Origin: Eubacterium sp.
GTDB taxonomy: Bacteria > Bacillota > Clostridia > Oscillospirales > Acutalibacteraceae
Assembly (NCBI GenBank): GCA_017446095.1
Contig: JAFSRN010000007.1
Span: 1 to 64,000 of the forward strand
DNA length: 64,000 nt
Reading direction: 5' to 3'
Shown here one piece after another: positions 14,150 through 22,592 of this stretch. A model generated the notes under the pieces. The model had not been told where the DNA came from. It did no database searches and saw only the letters and a list, made by a program, of their open reading frames with translations. How positions within the stretch are numbered: the stretch's first letter is position 1; every line of letters starts with the position of its first letter. Made by a program: the position numbers and the translations under genes.

Positions 14150-14311
14150 ATGAATTCAAGTAAGAAAATCTTAAAAGGAACAACTAAACTTGCCCAAAAA
14201 GCTGCAGAACGGTCTGCTTTTTTGGATACTTATGGTACAACTTGTATCTATTTCTATCAGCCAAAAGTACCGGCTGCATTAAGGAATAACAAGAAACTTA
14301 ATGATAAGTAA
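14150..14311 (+). CDS. agrD: AgrD-like cyclic autoinducer peptide precursor
   Basis: The 53-residue peptide has the AgrD plan. An amphipathic Lys-rich leader spans 1-27. The core around 28-36 has Cys32, four residues (Ile-Tyr-Phe-Tyr) before the processing point, and then the charged C-terminal recognition tail QPKVPAALRNNKK (37-49), whose Pro-x-x-Pro pattern is typical of clostridial AgrD tails. AgrB would cleave after Tyr36 and join the Tyr carboxyl to the Cys thiol, giving a five-residue thiolactone CIYFY with an N-terminal tail of unknown length. The start follows AAAGGAGG directly. The stop overlaps agrB by 11 bases. Annotation pipelines often miss genes this short. Confidence 0.85.
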   Translation: MNSSKKILKGTTKLAQKAAERSAFLDTYGTTCIYFYQPKVPAALRNNKKLNDK

Positions 14312-14894
14312 AATATCAAATCATTTTGTTAGTCTTTTAGAAAAGAATAAAACGATTTCAACAGATGAATCGGAAATCTATTCATATGGTTTTTTTATAC
14401 TAATATCGCACGTAGTGTATTTTGTAATATGCTTAATATTAGGTATAATATTTAAGTGCGCAATTGAGAGCGTAGCATTCCTGACTTCATTTCAATTTAT
14501 CAGGAAATATGCCGGTGGATACCATGCAAAAACCGAAACAAGATGCGAAATACTATCTGCTGCTTCAATAGCTGTTTGTATTATGTTTATCAAGTTGGCA
14601 AATCTGTATGATTTGAGAATAGTTCTTTTGTTATTTTCGTTAGTTTCAGTTGTCGTCATACTGGTATTAAGCCCGCTTGAGAGTCCTGTAAAGCCGCTCT
14701 CAAAGCAGGAGCATATGCGTTATCGCACAATTTCATGGATTATTTTACTTATTATATCAGCATTGATTATTGTTTCATATATCTTTGAGTGGAAATATTT
14801 CTTCGCTCCATGTTGTATAAGTTTAATACTTGAGGGGATGCTTCTGATCTCCGGAAAAGTAAAATATCATTTCGATAAAGCCTATTCAACATAG
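14301..14894 (+). CDS. agrB: AgrB-like peptide-processing membrane endopeptidase
   Basis: The 197-residue integral membrane protein shows the AgrB signature FIRKYAGGYHAKTETRC at about 65-81, holding the catalytic His and Cys of this cysteine-peptidase family. Further hydrophobic segments follow to the C-terminus (about 90-110, 115-130, 148-165, 170-185). It processes AgrD, removing the C-terminal tail and forming the thiolactone ring. The start lies inside the agrD 3' end in another frame, so translation is coupled. The operon ends at a strong terminator 30 bp downstream. Confidence 0.9.
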   Translation: MISKISNHFVSLLEKNKTISTDESEIYSYGFFILISHVVYFVICLILGIIFKCAIESVAFLTSFQFIRKYAGGYHAKTETRCEILSAASIAVCIMFIKLANLYDLRIVLLLFSLVSVVVILVLSPLESPVKPLSKQEHMRYRTISWIILLIISALIIVSYIFEWKYFFAPCCISLILEGMLLISGKVKYHFDKAYST

Positions 14895-14926
14895 ATTGGA
14901 TTTTATGCACAATACATCGTCACAAT

Positions 14927-14960
14927 AAAGGAGCATGACAAATTTTGTCATGCTCCTTTT
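14927..14960 (+). terminator. agrDB terminator
   Basis: Nearly perfect hairpin (AAAGGAGCATGACAAA / TTTTGTCATGCTCCTTTT) with T run, 33 bp after the agrB stop. Confidence 0.85.
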
Positions 14961-15104
14961 ACTCGTTGTGCTGCGAAATTTCTGGCTAAAGCGATAACTA
15001 AATATTTGAAGCAGCACATAGCACGATATTCTCGGCTTATTAATCTTTAATAAACATTAATGAAAATAGTTACTTCTAACATAATTAAATTGAAATGTAA
15101 TCAG
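14961..15104. other. AT-rich gap at the right end of the island
   Basis: No gene or clear signal is seen. Composition is AT-rich like the island to the left. A loose imperfect inverted similarity (GTGCTGCGAAATTTCTGGC against a CAGCACATAGCACG stretch) was noted but not assigned. Confidence 0.35.
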
Positions 15105-15317
15105 CTAAGAATAAACGATCAAAAATGTCAACAATACTAAAATAAAAGACGGAAACATATCCGTCTTTAAATTGAAGTCACGTAAACAGCAGTTATTATG
15201 TTTTTTTATGATTTCAAGATGGTATTGAACACCTACCTCTGAAGCGGCTTCCATCTTAAAACGGTCAAGTGCCTCACGAGCCTCAGGTACAACTGTCTTG
15301 TTGCTGCTTTTTGCCAT
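15105..15317 (-). pseudogene. alpha/beta-type SASP gene with lost C-terminal half
   Basis: From the ATG at 15317 (RBS AGAGGTG) the product begins MAKSSNKTVVPEAREALDRF and continues to EVGVQ, an excellent match to the N-terminal half of DNA-binding small acid-soluble spore proteins. The conserved second half (GDLT, then GxVGGxMVKKMI) is missing. The frame instead reads about 38 unrelated residues through a terminator hairpin at 15145-15169. No other frame restores the missing half. Either the gene was cut by the island junction at about 15225 or its end has decayed. A truncated protein could still be made but should not protect spore DNA normally. Confidence 0.7.
15145..15169. terminator. terminator inside the decayed SASP reading frame
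   Basis: Arms AAAGACGGA / TCCGTCTTT with loop and T run on the minus strand. The SASP frame runs through it, which supports decay of the 3' end. Confidence 0.6.
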
Positions 15318-15496
15318 TGTAAATACACCTCTTTTGCTGTTTATTGCAGGGCAACGATGCAAGCCGTAATACGCCCTGCAAACATTTTGCCTTGCAAGTA
15401 TATTTTGTGCGATGTATAAATTTTTATTGATTGTAAATTTTGACAAGTATTTATTTATATGGTAAAATATGTATAGTTTTTACTTCGGAGTGGAAA

Positions 15497-16255
15497 ATGG
15501 CAAAAATCGTAAAAAATGACCATCATCTTGAAAAGGAATATATTGAGGAAAAGTCACAGCGGCCGGTGTGCATTGCGGCGTTTGTTGCTATGGCGATAGT
15601 CGCTGCGCTTTGCGGCGCTGGGCATATGCTGACTGGCAGCGCACTTGCGGCGTTTTTGGCAGTGGCGGCGCTTGTGTTTGGCTTTGTTGCGCTTGCTGCA
15701 GGGTCGCTGAAAAGCGACGACAAGGCGGAAATTCTGAAGTCCGGCATTGAGGGCGAGATGTACACAGCGCACATTCTGGCTGAACTGCCGCGAGGTTACA
15801 CCGTTGTGCAGGACGTTCACGTTACCTACGACGGCAGAACGAGCGAGATTGACAACATTGTTGTTGGCAAAACCGGTGTTTTTGTGATTGAAACGAAAAA
15901 CAGCAAAGGTACAATCATCGGCGATTACGATGATAAGGACTGGCAGCAGCACAAAATCGGACGCGGCGGCACGCATTACGACAAAACGCTTTACAACCCA
16001 GTTAAGCAGGTTAACACGCACATTTTCAGGCTTGCGAATTACCTGCGCAAGAACGGTGTAAACACATATGTAAAAGGCATTGTATACTTTGCAAACCCGG
16101 AAGCCACGCTGCATCTAAGCGGCGAAACCGGTGATGTTCCCGTGTTTGACTACAGGCACCAGAATCACATGCTTGATTACATAATCAACAATGAGCAAAA
16201 TCTTACAGATAAACAAATCAAAAAAACAGCTGCTTTGATAAGAAGCAGCAAATAG
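15497..16255 (+). CDS. NERD-domain membrane protein
   Basis: The 252-residue product has two adjacent transmembrane helices (about 23-44 and 49-68) and then a NERD (nuclease-related) domain: GIEGEMYTAHIL (83-94), the conserved SEIDNIVVGKTGVFVIETKN (116-135) with Glu117, Asp119, Glu132 and Lys134 in nuclease-like positions, and a DWQQH block. Such proteins are thought to act in DNA or nucleotide processing at the membrane, but no reaction is established. Start at 15497 follows GGAGTGG; the longer reading adds 19 unlike residues. Its GC content is clearly higher than the island to the left, so it marks the start of core chromosome. Confidence 0.8.
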   Translation: MAKIVKNDHHLEKEYIEEKSQRPVCIAAFVAMAIVAALCGAGHMLTGSALAAFLAVAALVFGFVALAAGSLKSDDKAEILKSGIEGEMYTAHILAELPRGYTVVQDVHVTYDGRTSEIDNIVVGKTGVFVIETKNSKGTIIGDYDDKDWQQHKIGRGGTHYDKTLYNPVKQVNTHIFRLANYLRKNGVNTYVKGIVYFANPEATLHLSGETGDVPVFDYRHQNHMLDYIINNEQNLTDKQIKKTAALIRSSK

Positions 16256-16264
16256 TGGGAAACT

Positions 16265-17032
16265 ATGGATAAGGTTACTATTAAAAAAGATTTATGCACA
16301 GGCTGCGGACAGTGTGTAAAGGACTGCGTAGCAGCGGCTCTCTACATTGAGGGCGGCAAGGCAAAATTCCGCGAGGGCTGCATTGAGTGCGGTCACTGCT
16401 TTGCGGTGTGCCCCGTTGGCGCGATTGATATGCCCGAATACAGCAAAGACGGCTGCGGCGACTACGTGCCGATGACAGAAATTGACAGCGACACCCTGCT
16501 TGAAGCGATGAAAAGCAGACGCACCTGCCGCCATTACAAGGACAAACCCGTTGAGCAGGAAAAGATTGATAAAATCCTTGAGGCGGGACGTTACGCGCCG
16601 ACAGGTGCAAACAAGCAGAATGTTGCGTTTACGATACTCGGCTCAAAGCAGGACGAGCTTGAAAAAAGCTGCGTTAGTCTGTTCAGAGCAGGCGTGAACA
16701 TCGGCAAGCATTTTTCGCAAAGTCTGAAAAACAATGAGATTGACGACCGCTTTTTCTTTAAAGGCGCGCCGCTTGTAATAGTTGTGTCGGGCAGCAACAG
16801 CGTTGACGCCACGCTTGCAAGCGCGTATATGGAAATTGAAGCGAACAGCCTTGGGCTTGGCGTGCTGTACAGCGGCTTTTTCGTTGCCTGCACCTACCTC
16901 AATCCGCGCATAAAGGCGATGCTCAAACTGCCGCGCGGTCACAAGGCTGTGACGTGTATGATTATCGGCTATCCTGATGTAAAATACAAGCGCATCACGC
17001 CGAGAAGACCGCTGAAGATTAACAAGCTTTAA
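16265..17032 (+). CDS. ferredoxin-fused nitroreductase family protein
   Basis: The 255-residue protein starts with two 4Fe-4S motifs (Cys11, 14, 17, 21 and Cys39, 42, 45, 49), then a nitroreductase-fold flavin domain from about 80: SRRTCRHYKDKPVEQEKIDK, ILEAGRYAPTGANKQN and the late EIEANSLGLGVLYSGF. This architecture is common in anaerobic Clostridia, where electrons from ferredoxin pass through FMN to quinones, nitro compounds or unknown acceptors. The natural substrate is unknown. It lies 9 bp after the NERD gene stop and 6 bp before the esterase gene, so the three are probably one transcript. Confidence 0.88.
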   Translation: MDKVTIKKDLCTGCGQCVKDCVAAALYIEGGKAKFREGCIECGHCFAVCPVGAIDMPEYSKDGCGDYVPMTEIDSDTLLEAMKSRRTCRHYKDKPVEQEKIDKILEAGRYAPTGANKQNVAFTILGSKQDELEKSCVSLFRAGVNIGKHFSQSLKNNEIDDRFFFKGAPLVIVVSGSNSVDATLASAYMEIEANSLGLGVLYSGFFVACTYLNPRIKAMLKLPRGHKAVTCMIIGYPDVKYKRITPRRPLKINKL

Positions 17033-17038
17033 GGTGAT

Positions 17039-18859
17039 ATGATGGATAAGAAAAAAGTAAAAATATTTTACTGGATAGTCCTTGTGCTCACCGCATTGGT
17101 TTACTTTGCCGTGCTTGAACTCGCAAAGAACACGCTGCTCGGCTGGGGCATTGCGGTTGCGCTGTTTGTTGCGTATATCATACTTGAAATCAAGGTAATC
17201 AAGGGCAGAAAGTGGTATGTGCGACTGCTTGCGTGGTTTGGATTTTTTGCGCTGCTCGGCGGTGCAATGTTAGTGTCGCAACCACCGTACAAAACAGTTC
17301 CTGCGGTTGACGTTAAGAACCCCGAAGTAACCGATGTTGTCACTGTTAAGCAGGGTAAGCTGACGGGCGTTTTTACAGAGGACAAAAACGTTGAGGTATA
17401 CACAGGTATCCCCTACGCAAAGCCGCCTGTGGGCGAACTGCGGTGGAAAGAGCCGCAACAGCCCGATAATTGGGACGGCGTGAAAAGCTGCGACCGATTT
17501 GCACCTATGTCAATGCAAAAGCGCGACAGCGAGATTATGCAATCGCTTACGCAGATTGTGGGCTACCACAACCTCAACATCAGCCTTAAGGACAACTACC
17601 GCGAGGCTGTAAGCGAAGACTCGCTGTATCTGAACATATGGAAACCCGCCGGCGACGTAAAAGACGCGCCTGTGCTGTTTTTCATCCACGGTGGTTCGCT
17701 TACAAGCGGTCAGCCGGCGTTCAGCGAATACCGCGGCGAGGATCTGGCGAAAAAGGGCATTATTGTGGTTAATTTCGGCTACAGGCTGAACGTTTTCGGC
17801 TATATGGCGGATGAGAGCCTTGCCGAGGAATCACCAAACGGCACAACGGGCAACTACGGTTTGCTTGACCAGATTGCCGCGCTTAAATGGGTTAACGAAA
17901 ACATTGCCGCGTTCGGCGGCGACGCTTCCAAAATCACAATTGCAGGCGAATCTGCAGGTGCATCGAGCGTGGGCGCGCTGTGCGTTTCTCCTCTTGCGAA
18001 GGGGCTGTTCCGCTACGCGATTGCAGAGAGCAGCGGCATCACACCTAAAAAGCCTTACCACACATTCAGGACATACGAGGACGCGCTTGCGCAGGGCAAG
18101 AAAACGCTTGACGAATACGACGTTAAAAAAGCGGCTGAATTGCGCGATGTGAGCGCCGAAGAACTTGTGCAAACGACTGCAAACAACAGCGCGATGACCG
18201 TTGACGGATACGCGATTACAGAGCAGCCGTACCTGACCTATGAAAAAGGCAAAAACAACGAACAGGCGCTGCTAAACGGCTATAATTCGCACGAGGCAAA
18301 CGTGTTTGGTCTGTTCAACAAGGTTGAAAAAGAGGACTACGAAGAAGCGCTGAAATCCATTTTCGGCGACAATGCCGATGAGGTTGAAAAGGCGTTCCCG
18401 TACGACAGCGTTGAGCTTGATTACGACTTTGCTGTTGAGAAGGGCGGCGAGGCGAAAGGCACTTACAACTACATCCTCGGCGGCACGTGGTTTGCTTACA
18501 GCCACAAGACGTGGTCGGACTATATGGCACAGCAGAACAAGCCCGTTTACTTTTACTATTTTAACAAGGATAACGGCTCGCTGCGCGCCAACCACGCTGG
18601 CGAACTGCCTTACGCTTACGGCAATTTGTGGCGGCACGCTGATAAGTACGACGACGCGGACAACGAGCTTTCCGAAACAATGCAGAACTACTGGGTGAAT
18701 TTTGTTAAGACAGGCGACCCGAACGGCGAAAGCCTGCCAAAATGGGAACAGTATACGCCAAAGCATCAGAAGATTATTCAGCTTGACAGCGAGGTCAAAA
18801 TGATTGACGACCCGTATACGCAGCTGTACACATTCCTTGACAAAGCACAGAATAAATAA
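17039..18859 (+). CDS. membrane-anchored type B carboxylesterase
   Basis: The 606-residue protein has three N-terminal hydrophobic segments (about 10-26, 33-52, 62-79) and then a full type B carboxylesterase (95-600). Signs are TGIPYAKPPVGELRW, the oxyanion-hole HGGS (217-220), nucleophile elbow GESAG with Ser305, and a C-terminal ANHAGELPYAYG segment carrying the expected catalytic His. It should hydrolyse carboxylic esters outside the membrane or at its face; the substrate is unknown. Most bacterial relatives lack such a membrane module. Either of two adjacent ATG codons (17039, 17042) may start it; AAGGTGA upstream fits the second slightly better. A terminator follows. Confidence 0.88.
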   Translation: MMDKKKVKIFYWIVLVLTALVYFAVLELAKNTLLGWGIAVALFVAYIILEIKVIKGRKWYVRLLAWFGFFALLGGAMLVSQPPYKTVPAVDVKNPEVTDVVTVKQGKLTGVFTEDKNVEVYTGIPYAKPPVGELRWKEPQQPDNWDGVKSCDRFAPMSMQKRDSEIMQSLTQIVGYHNLNISLKDNYREAVSEDSLYLNIWKPAGDVKDAPVLFFIHGGSLTSGQPAFSEYRGEDLAKKGIIVVNFGYRLNVFGYMADESLAEESPNGTTGNYGLLDQIAALKWVNENIAAFGGDASKITIAGESAGASSVGALCVSPLAKGLFRYAIAESSGITPKKPYHTFRTYEDALAQGKKTLDEYDVKKAAELRDVSAEELVQTTANNSAMTVDGYAITEQPYLTYEKGKNNEQALLNGYNSHEANVFGLFNKVEKEDYEEALKSIFGDNADEVEKAFPYDSVELDYDFAVEKGGEAKGTYNYILGGTWFAYSHKTWSDYMAQQNKPVYFYYFNKDNGSLRANHAGELPYAYGNLWRHADKYDDADNELSETMQNYWVNFVKTGDPNGESLPKWEQYTPKHQKIIQLDSEVKMIDDPYTQLYTFLDKAQNK

Positions 18860-18864
18860 CAAAA

Positions 18865-18885
18865 GGCGCGATGTAATATCGCGCC
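18865..18885. terminator. bidirectional terminator between esterase and GNAT genes
   Basis: Perfect 8-bp arms GGCGCGAT / ATCGCGCC with a GTAAT loop, T run on the + strand and A-rich 5' side, sitting between convergent genes. Confidence 0.85.
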
Positions 18886-18892
18886 TCAATTT

Positions 18893-19315
18893 TTATATGT
18901 CGGGTTTTGGTAAAACCTTTTTGTATACGATTTCGGTGTGGTCGGTGAGTTCAAGCTCGCCGATTATTTTGTAGCCCAAGCCCTCATAAAGTTTTTGTGC
19001 TTTGGTGTTTGACGATTCGCAGGAGAGCATTACTTCATCAAAAAAGCGCTCTTCCATCTGCCTTTGCCAGATGAGCAAAGTAAGCTTGCCGTCGCCGAGC
19101 CCGCGGAATTCCGGCAGAATGTAAAAGCGGTTGACAAACGGGATTTTTTCAAGGAAATAGCTGTACTGCAGCCAGCCTGCAAAGTCGTCGTTTTCGTAGA
19201 TGAACAGCACCTGCGCGTTGTCCGCCCAGCGCGTAAACTCCGCCTTTGTAATGGATTTATCTATAACAGCCATCTGCTCAAAATCTTCTGCAGCGGCGTA
19301 TCTTACCTTCATCAT
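18893..19315 (-). CDS. GNAT-family N-acetyltransferase
   Basis: The 140-residue product has the acetyl-CoA binding core FYILPEFRGLGDGKLTLLIW (about 77-96) and the C-terminal CESSNTKAQKLYEGLGYKIIGE pattern of GNAT enzymes. The substrate is unknown. It is the last gene of the long minus-strand run and starts 6 bp after the nfo stop, so it is co-transcribed with the DNA-repair nuclease and ends at a strong terminator. Nothing else ties it to its neighbours functionally. Confidence 0.8.
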   Translation of the reverse strand: MMKVRYAAAEDFEQMAVIDKSITKAEFTRWADNAQVLFIYENDDFAGWLQYSYFLEKIPFVNRFYILPEFRGLGDGKLTLLIWQRQMEERFFDEVMLSCESSNTKAQKLYEGLGYKIIGELELTDHTEIVYKKVLPKPDI

Positions 19316-19321
19316 AACGGT

Positions 19322-20152
19322 TTATCTCCTGTTGGATTTAAGTAGTGCGATTTCTGCGGCGTAGCCGTCAAGCTCGTTAGGCGTTTCAAGGAACATCGGC
19401 AAATCCTTAAGCTTCGGATGGTTGATTATGCTTACAAAAGTTTCAACGCCGAGGTAGCCTTCACCGATTTTTTCGTGCCTGTCCTTGTGCGCGCCGAGCG
19501 GATTTTTGCTGTCGTTAAGGTGCAGCGCTTTAAGCCTGCCGATACCGATAACGCGGTCAAACTCATCAAGCACGCCGTCGAGGTCGTTCACAATGTCATA
19601 GCCGCCGTCGCTGACGTGGCAGGTGTCAAGGCAAACGCCCATTTTGTCCTGCAAATCAACACGGTCGATAATCGCGCGCAGTTCCTCAAAACTCCTGCCG
19701 ATTTCGCTGCCCTTGCCTGCCATGGTTTCAAGCAGGACGGTGGTGGTCATATCCTCAAAAAGCACGCTGTTTAGCGCGTTTGCAATGAGTTCAATGCCCG
19801 TTTCCTCACCCTGTCCGACGTGCGAACCGGGATGAAAATTGTACATCTGATTCGGCGTCTGTTCAAGGCGCAGAAGGTCGTCCTTCATCGTGTTCTGCGC
19901 AAATTCGCGTACATCCTCTTTTGCGCTGCAGAGGTTGAGCGTGTACGGCGCATGGGCAAGAATTGTGCCGAATTTTTCTTCCTTCGCGCGTTCAAGGAAC
20001 AGCGCTATATCCGCGTCGTCAAGCGGTTTTGCCGCACCTCCGCGCGGGTTGCGCGTGAAGAACTGAAACGTGTTTGCGCCGATTGAAAGCGCAGTTTCAA
20101 GCATTGCGGTATAGCCCTTTGACGACGATAAGTGTGAACCGATAACAAACAT
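19322..20152 (-). CDS. nfo: endonuclease IV (AP endonuclease)
   Basis: The 276-residue protein matches the endonuclease IV family in length and motifs: [20 protein letters not shown] at the start, FFTRNPRGG, the metal-ligand His in [46 protein letters not shown] and [20 protein letters not shown], which supply the trinuclear zinc ligands. It incises DNA 5' to abasic sites in base-excision repair. The start overlaps the stop of the preceding HAD gene by one base, giving translational coupling in the minus-strand operon. Confidence 0.95.
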   Translation of the reverse strand: MFVIGSHLSSSKGYTAMLETALSIGANTFQFFTRNPRGGAAKPLDDADIALFLERAKEEKFGTILAHAPYTLNLCSAKEDVREFAQNTMKDDLLRLEQTPNQMYNFHPGSHVGQGEETGIELIANALNSVLFEDMTTTVLLETMAGKGSEIGRSFEELRAIIDRVDLQDKMGVCLDTCHVSDGGYDIVNDLDGVLDEFDRVIGIGRLKALHLNDSKNPLGAHKDRHEKIGEGYLGVETFVSIINHPKLKDLPMFLETPNELDGYAAEIALLKSNRR

Positions 20153-21009
20153 TATATCTTACCGCTGACGATGTCCTCATCAGCCTTTCCGCTCATAATA
20201 TATTCAAGCAATTCCGCCACGCAGCCCTGGTTGCAGTGGCAGGCTTCAAACTTGCAGATTTTGTGGATTGCGGACGGCGCCTGACCTGCGCAGGCAGGCA
20301 GACCGACAGTCTTTAGCATATCCCAGTCGTTGTAGTAGTCGCCGATTGCGGCAACGTGGCTTTTTTCTATACCGAGCATATCCGCAAGGCGCATAATGCC
20401 AACGCCCTTGTGCGTGTCCTTTTGCAGCATTTCGAGCGTCATAATTGATGAGAGCATAAAGTTTGCATCGGGGTTTTCCATCTTCTTAATAAGGTTGTTG
20501 AGCTTTGCGATGGTGAACGGATTTGACCAGAAAATGACCTTCATCCAGCCCTCTGCAGGCACATCGTCGATAGACGATACATACTCGTGGCTTGACTTGT
20601 CCACACTTGTGGTAATCTTCTGGAACAGTCCGCTTTTTACAACGTAAACGTGGTCGTCAAAATAAACGCCGATGTCCACGCTTTTAAAAATATCGTCAAA
20701 CTCGGTTGAAATATATTTAACAAATTCCCTGCCCTTTTCGCCGATTGTGTTGCGCCAAATCATCTCGCGCTTATTGTAGTCGTAGATACCTGCGCCGTTG
20801 AGTACAACAGCCGGCTGGTTGGCGGAAGTGCGGTTGTAGTTACGCTCAAGGCTTGACTGCAGTCTGCCCGAAGCGAGCGTAAAGTTACCGCCGAGCTCGG
20901 TGAATTTTTTGATTGCTTCCTGATTTCTCTGCACGGGTCGCCTGAACTTGTCGTTAAGCGTGCCGTCGATATCGGACACAACAAGCCAGTTTTCAAAAGT
21001 CTTATCCAT
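20152..21009 (-). CDS. Cof-type HAD-superfamily hydrolase
   Basis: The 285-residue product has HAD motif [17 protein letters not shown] (nucleophile Asp and second Asp), motif [13 protein letters not shown], a C2 cap domain in the middle, and the C-terminal motif [23 protein letters not shown], which supplies the acidic Mg2+ ligands. Cof-type (IIB) HAD enzymes dephosphorylate sugar phosphates, flavin or other small metabolites; the substrate cannot be told. A Cys/His-rich stretch ([12 protein letters not shown]) lies near the end and is not usual for the family. Its first bases overlap the pseudouridine synthase gene by 8 bp. Confidence 0.88.
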   Translation of the reverse strand: MDKTFENWLVVSDIDGTLNDKFRRPVQRNQEAIKKFTELGGNFTLASGRLQSSLERNYNRTSANQPAVVLNGAGIYDYNKREMIWRNTIGEKGREFVKYISTEFDDIFKSVDIGVYFDDHVYVVKSGLFQKITTSVDKSSHEYVSSIDDVPAEGWMKVIFWSNPFTIAKLNNLIKKMENPDANFMLSSIMTLEMLQKDTHKGVGIMRLADMLGIEKSHVAAIGDYYNDWDMLKTVGLPACAGQAPSAIHKICKFEACHCNQGCVAELLEYIMSGKADEDIVSGKI

Positions 21010-21928
21010 GCAATTCTCCTTTAAGTTTGCTTAAAAAGGTCGTAAAGTATTCGGGTAATTCCGATTCAAATTCAAGCCACTCGTGCGTGCGCGGGTGCTC
21101 AAATCCAATGTGTTTTGCGTGCAGGCACTGACCGCCCAGTTCGGTGATTACCTTTTTGCCGCCGTATACGGCGTCGCCTGCTACGGGATGCCCGATGTGC
21201 GCGCAGTGCACGCGAATCTGGTGCGTGCGCCCCGTTTCGAGTGTGCAGCGAATGTGTGTAAAGCTGCCAAAGCGTTCCAGCACCTCAATGTGCGTAACGG
21301 CAGGCTTTGAGTTTTTTAGCGTGACCGCCATTTTTTTGCGGTCTTTAGGACTCCTGCCAATCGGCTGATTGACGGTAATTTTGTCCTCTTTAATGTTGCC
21401 GCAGACCACCGCTTCATATGCGCGTGTAAAGGAATGTTCCTTAATCTGCTCGGCAAGGCTGACGTGCGCCATATCGTTTTTTGCGACTATCAGCAGCCCC
21501 GATGTGTCCTTGTCTATACGGTGGACAATGCCGGGGCGGATAACGCCGTTTATGCCCGACAGCGAGTCGCCGCAATGATACAACAGCGCGTTAACAAGCG
21601 TGCCGTCAGGGTTGCCGTTTGCAGGGTGAACGACCATACCCTTTGGCTTGTTGACTACAAGCAAGTCGTCGTCCTCATACACGATATCAAGCGGAATTTC
21701 CTGCGCCTCTGCCTCCAGCGGTTTTGCATCGGGAACAGTAATGCACAGAACGTCGCCGTCCTTGCATTTGTACTTTTTGTTTGCGACTTCGCCGTTAACC
21801 ATAACGCCGTCGCTGTCTATAATCTTTTGCGCTGCAGAGCGCGTGAGTTCGGGCAAAAGCAGCGTAACCGCTTTATCAAGGCGCTCGCCTGCGCAGTCGC
21901 CGTTTACCGTGAAATTGTACTCATTCAT
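21002..21928 (-). CDS. RluD/YlyB-family 23S rRNA pseudouridine synthase
   Basis: From the ATG at 21928 the product has 308 residues: an S4 RNA-binding domain (about 1-70, GERLDKAVTLLLPELTRS), the link PLDIVYEDDDLLVVNKPKGMVVHP, the catalytic-loop HRIDKDTSGLLIVAKN with the nucleophilic Asp, and GRTHQIRVHCAHIGHPVAGD. It isomerises uridines in 23S rRNA. In Bacillus its counterpart ylyB also follows lspA. The chosen start lies inside the lspA 3' end (8-bp overlap); a further upstream start would add 18 residues read out of lspA. Confidence 0.92.
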   Translation of the reverse strand: MNEYNFTVNGDCAGERLDKAVTLLLPELTRSAAQKIIDSDGVMVNGEVANKKYKCKDGDVLCITVPDAKPLEAEAQEIPLDIVYEDDDLLVVNKPKGMVVHPANGNPDGTLVNALLYHCGDSLSGINGVIRPGIVHRIDKDTSGLLIVAKNDMAHVSLAEQIKEHSFTRAYEAVVCGNIKEDKITVNQPIGRSPKDRKKMAVTLKNSKPAVTHIEVLERFGSFTHIRCTLETGRTHQIRVHCAHIGHPVAGDAVYGGKKVITELGGQCLHAKHIGFEHPRTHEWLEFESELPEYFTTFLSKLKGELHG

Positions 21929-22409
21929 CGGCTTTGCCCTCTTTTTTACTGCCGAAAAGGTCGAACACAAGGAACGCCACAAGCGAAATCGCGCCGAGCG
22001 TTACCGCGCTGTCCGCAATATTGAACACGGCAAAATTCATAAAAGTCGGCTCAATAAAATCCACAACGTAGCCGAAGCGCACCCTGTCAACAAGATTGCC
22101 CAAGCCGCCTGCAACGATTACGCCGAGCGACCAGTACATCCACAGCGACTGGCATTTATCTTTGAACATATACCAGAGCACACCTATGCACACGATGACC
22201 GTAAGCGCCACAAAAATCCACCTTGCGCCCGAAAACATAGAAAACGCCATACCTGTATTTTCGGCATAGCGAAACTGCACAACATGCGGAATGAACGTAA
22301 CGATTTTTCCGCCTGCGAGTTGTGCCACGGCAAGGTATTTGGTTATCTGGTCAAACGCGATGATGAGGATAATCATCACCGCGCAGGAAATGTGCTTTTT
22401 TAAATGCAT
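21921..22409 (-). CDS. lspA: lipoprotein signal peptidase II
   Basis: The 162-residue protein has four transmembrane helices and the family blocks VAGGLGNLVDRVRFGYVVDFI (first catalytic Asp in NLVDR) and FNIADSAVTLGA (second catalytic Asp). It removes signal peptides from prolipoproteins after lipidation, acting in the membrane as an aspartic protease. Gene order ileS-lspA-rluD-like is conserved in Firmicutes. A repeat element of about 180 bp separates it from ileS, so it may rely on read-through or on a promoter inside the repeat. Confidence 0.95.
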   Translation of the reverse strand: MHLKKHISCAVMIILIIAFDQITKYLAVAQLAGGKIVTFIPHVVQFRYAENTGMAFSMFSGARWIFVALTVIVCIGVLWYMFKDKCQSLWMYWSLGVIVAGGLGNLVDRVRFGYVVDFIEPTFMNFAVFNIADSAVTLGAISLVAFLVFDLFGSKKEGKADE

Positions 22410-22414
22410 ATTAA

Positions 22415-22592
22415 ATGTAGAATTGAGAATTGAGAATTGAGAATTGTGGGCGGGATACCCGCACCCGATTATAATTCAGGTGTGGACGAAGTCCCCTTGG
22501 AGCGGGCGCCTCACCCTTTTGTCCGCAAGCGGACATTTCCCCTCACAGGGGAATCCCCCGACATTCTCCATTCTCCACTCTCCATTTTCAAT
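22415..22592. repeat. heptad-bounded intergenic repeat, copy 1
   Basis: The left end holds tandem GAGAATT-type heptads and the right end tandem ATTCTCC-type heptads. The core has GTGTGGACGAAGTCC followed by hairpins TGTCCGC-AA-GCGGACA and CCCCT-CAC-AGGGG. Nearly identical to copy 5 (44257-44420) and, with the core inverted, to copy 7 (60294-60472). It fills the whole lspA-ileS gap. Confidence 0.85.

Noticed and set aside
15554..18889. Long open frames on the opposite strand of the NERD, nitroreductase and esterase genes
   Set aside because: They are rich in Arg, Cys and His, lack recognisable domains and mirror GC-rich codons of well-supported genes.
22415..22592. CRISPR array reading of the GAGAATT and ATTCTCC tandem units
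   Set aside because: Units are 7 bp, contiguous and without unique spacers, and no cas gene is present.
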